IMG/VR virus record: IMGVR_UViG_3300028840_002770
Span: 1 to 48,234 of that record
Reading direction: 5' to 3' (one strand)
DNA: 48,234 nucleotides
DNA from: a virus
Below the pieces are notes generated by a model. The model had not been told where the DNA came from. It saw only the letters and a program-made list of their open reading frames with translations, and did not search any database. The stretch's first letter is position 1. Each line of letters starts with the position of its first letter. Of this stretch, positions 48,220-48,234 are shown piece by piece. The position numbers and the translations under genes are program-made.

Positions 48220-48234
48220 CTGTATGTCGCGTCG
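48220..48234. repeat. Right copy of 15-nt terminal direct repeat
   Basis: These bases equal 1-15 exactly. Bases 48149-48219 between the last gene and this repeat hold no gene; a short AT-rich tract (aataaaaagg) and GC-rich bases (gtgcgcgc) near the end may belong to a cos-type recognition site. Confidence 0.8.

Noticed and set aside
1-48234. Temperate lifestyle
   Set aside because: No integrase, excisionase, transposition genes of Mu type or clear CI-like repressor were found. The only transposase belongs to the IS66 insertion. Lysogeny cannot be excluded, but it is not supported.

Overview
This window looks like the complete, circularly closed genome of a tailed bacteriophage with a contractile tail (myovirus morphology). 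It pairs a lambda-type head module (GpA-type large terminase, lambda-type portal, S49 protease with an in-frame nested scaffold, gpD-like decoration protein, gpE-like capsid protein) with a Mu-type tail and baseplate (sheath, tube, frameshifted tail chaperone, tape measure, and gpN, gpP, gp45, gp46, gp47 and gp48-like proteins). The first and last 15 bases are identical, and this junction lies about 176 bp upstream of the small terminase gene, where lambdoid phages carry cos. The host cannot be named from the sequence. A Gram-negative host is likely: there is a secreted lytic transglycosylase, a lipoprotein with a lipobox, and spanin-like and holin-like membrane proteins. I see no integrase, no clear CI-type repressor and no tRNA gene.

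Layout. The rightward block runs from about 47.4 kb across the ends to 29.5 kb: a possible tail-completion protein, terminases with an embedded DNA methyltransferase, an inverted HNH gene, head genes (4.8-12 kb), neck, sheath and tube (12-15.2 kb), chaperone and tape measure (15.2-17.8 kb), baseplate (17.8-22.7 kb), fibres (22.7-28.3 kb), then a transglycosylase, a coiled-coil membrane protein and a VRR-NUC-like nuclease. The leftward block runs from about 46.9 kb down to 32 kb: small zinc-finger, coiled-coil and lipoprotein genes; a holin/spanin-like membrane cassette; a PP-loop (PAPS reductase-like) protein with a radical SAM protein; small regulators; a YqaJ-type exonuclease with RecT; a D5/DUF927-like ATPase; a DEAH helicase; and a caspase-like (clan CD) protein. 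Nearly all neighbouring genes overlap by 1, 4 or 8 bases, which points to long polycistronic mRNAs with translational coupling.

A complete 2,525-bp IS66-family element (tnpA, tnpB, tnpC) sits where the two blocks converge. It has matching terminal inverted repeats and a perfect 8-bp target duplication. It replaced the last ten residues of the caspase-like protein with IS-encoded residues. Removing it in silico restores a gene whose stop overlaps the stop of the opposing nuclease gene.

Main points for follow-up: (1) a caspase/CHAT-like phage protein with an apparent His-Cys dyad; (2) a PP-loop plus radical SAM pair that may modify a nucleic acid; (3) several transcription units whose promoter places the start site on the ATG, suggesting leaderless mRNAs; (4) a 450-bp AT-rich divergent region with at least nine GTAAT-type repeats and a 22-bp palindrome, a candidate origin or operator; (5) a -1 frameshift in the tail chaperone and a nested scaffold start; (6) a shared beta-domain in a neck protein and the baseplate J protein; (7) a duplicated coiled-coil module in two nearby early genes.
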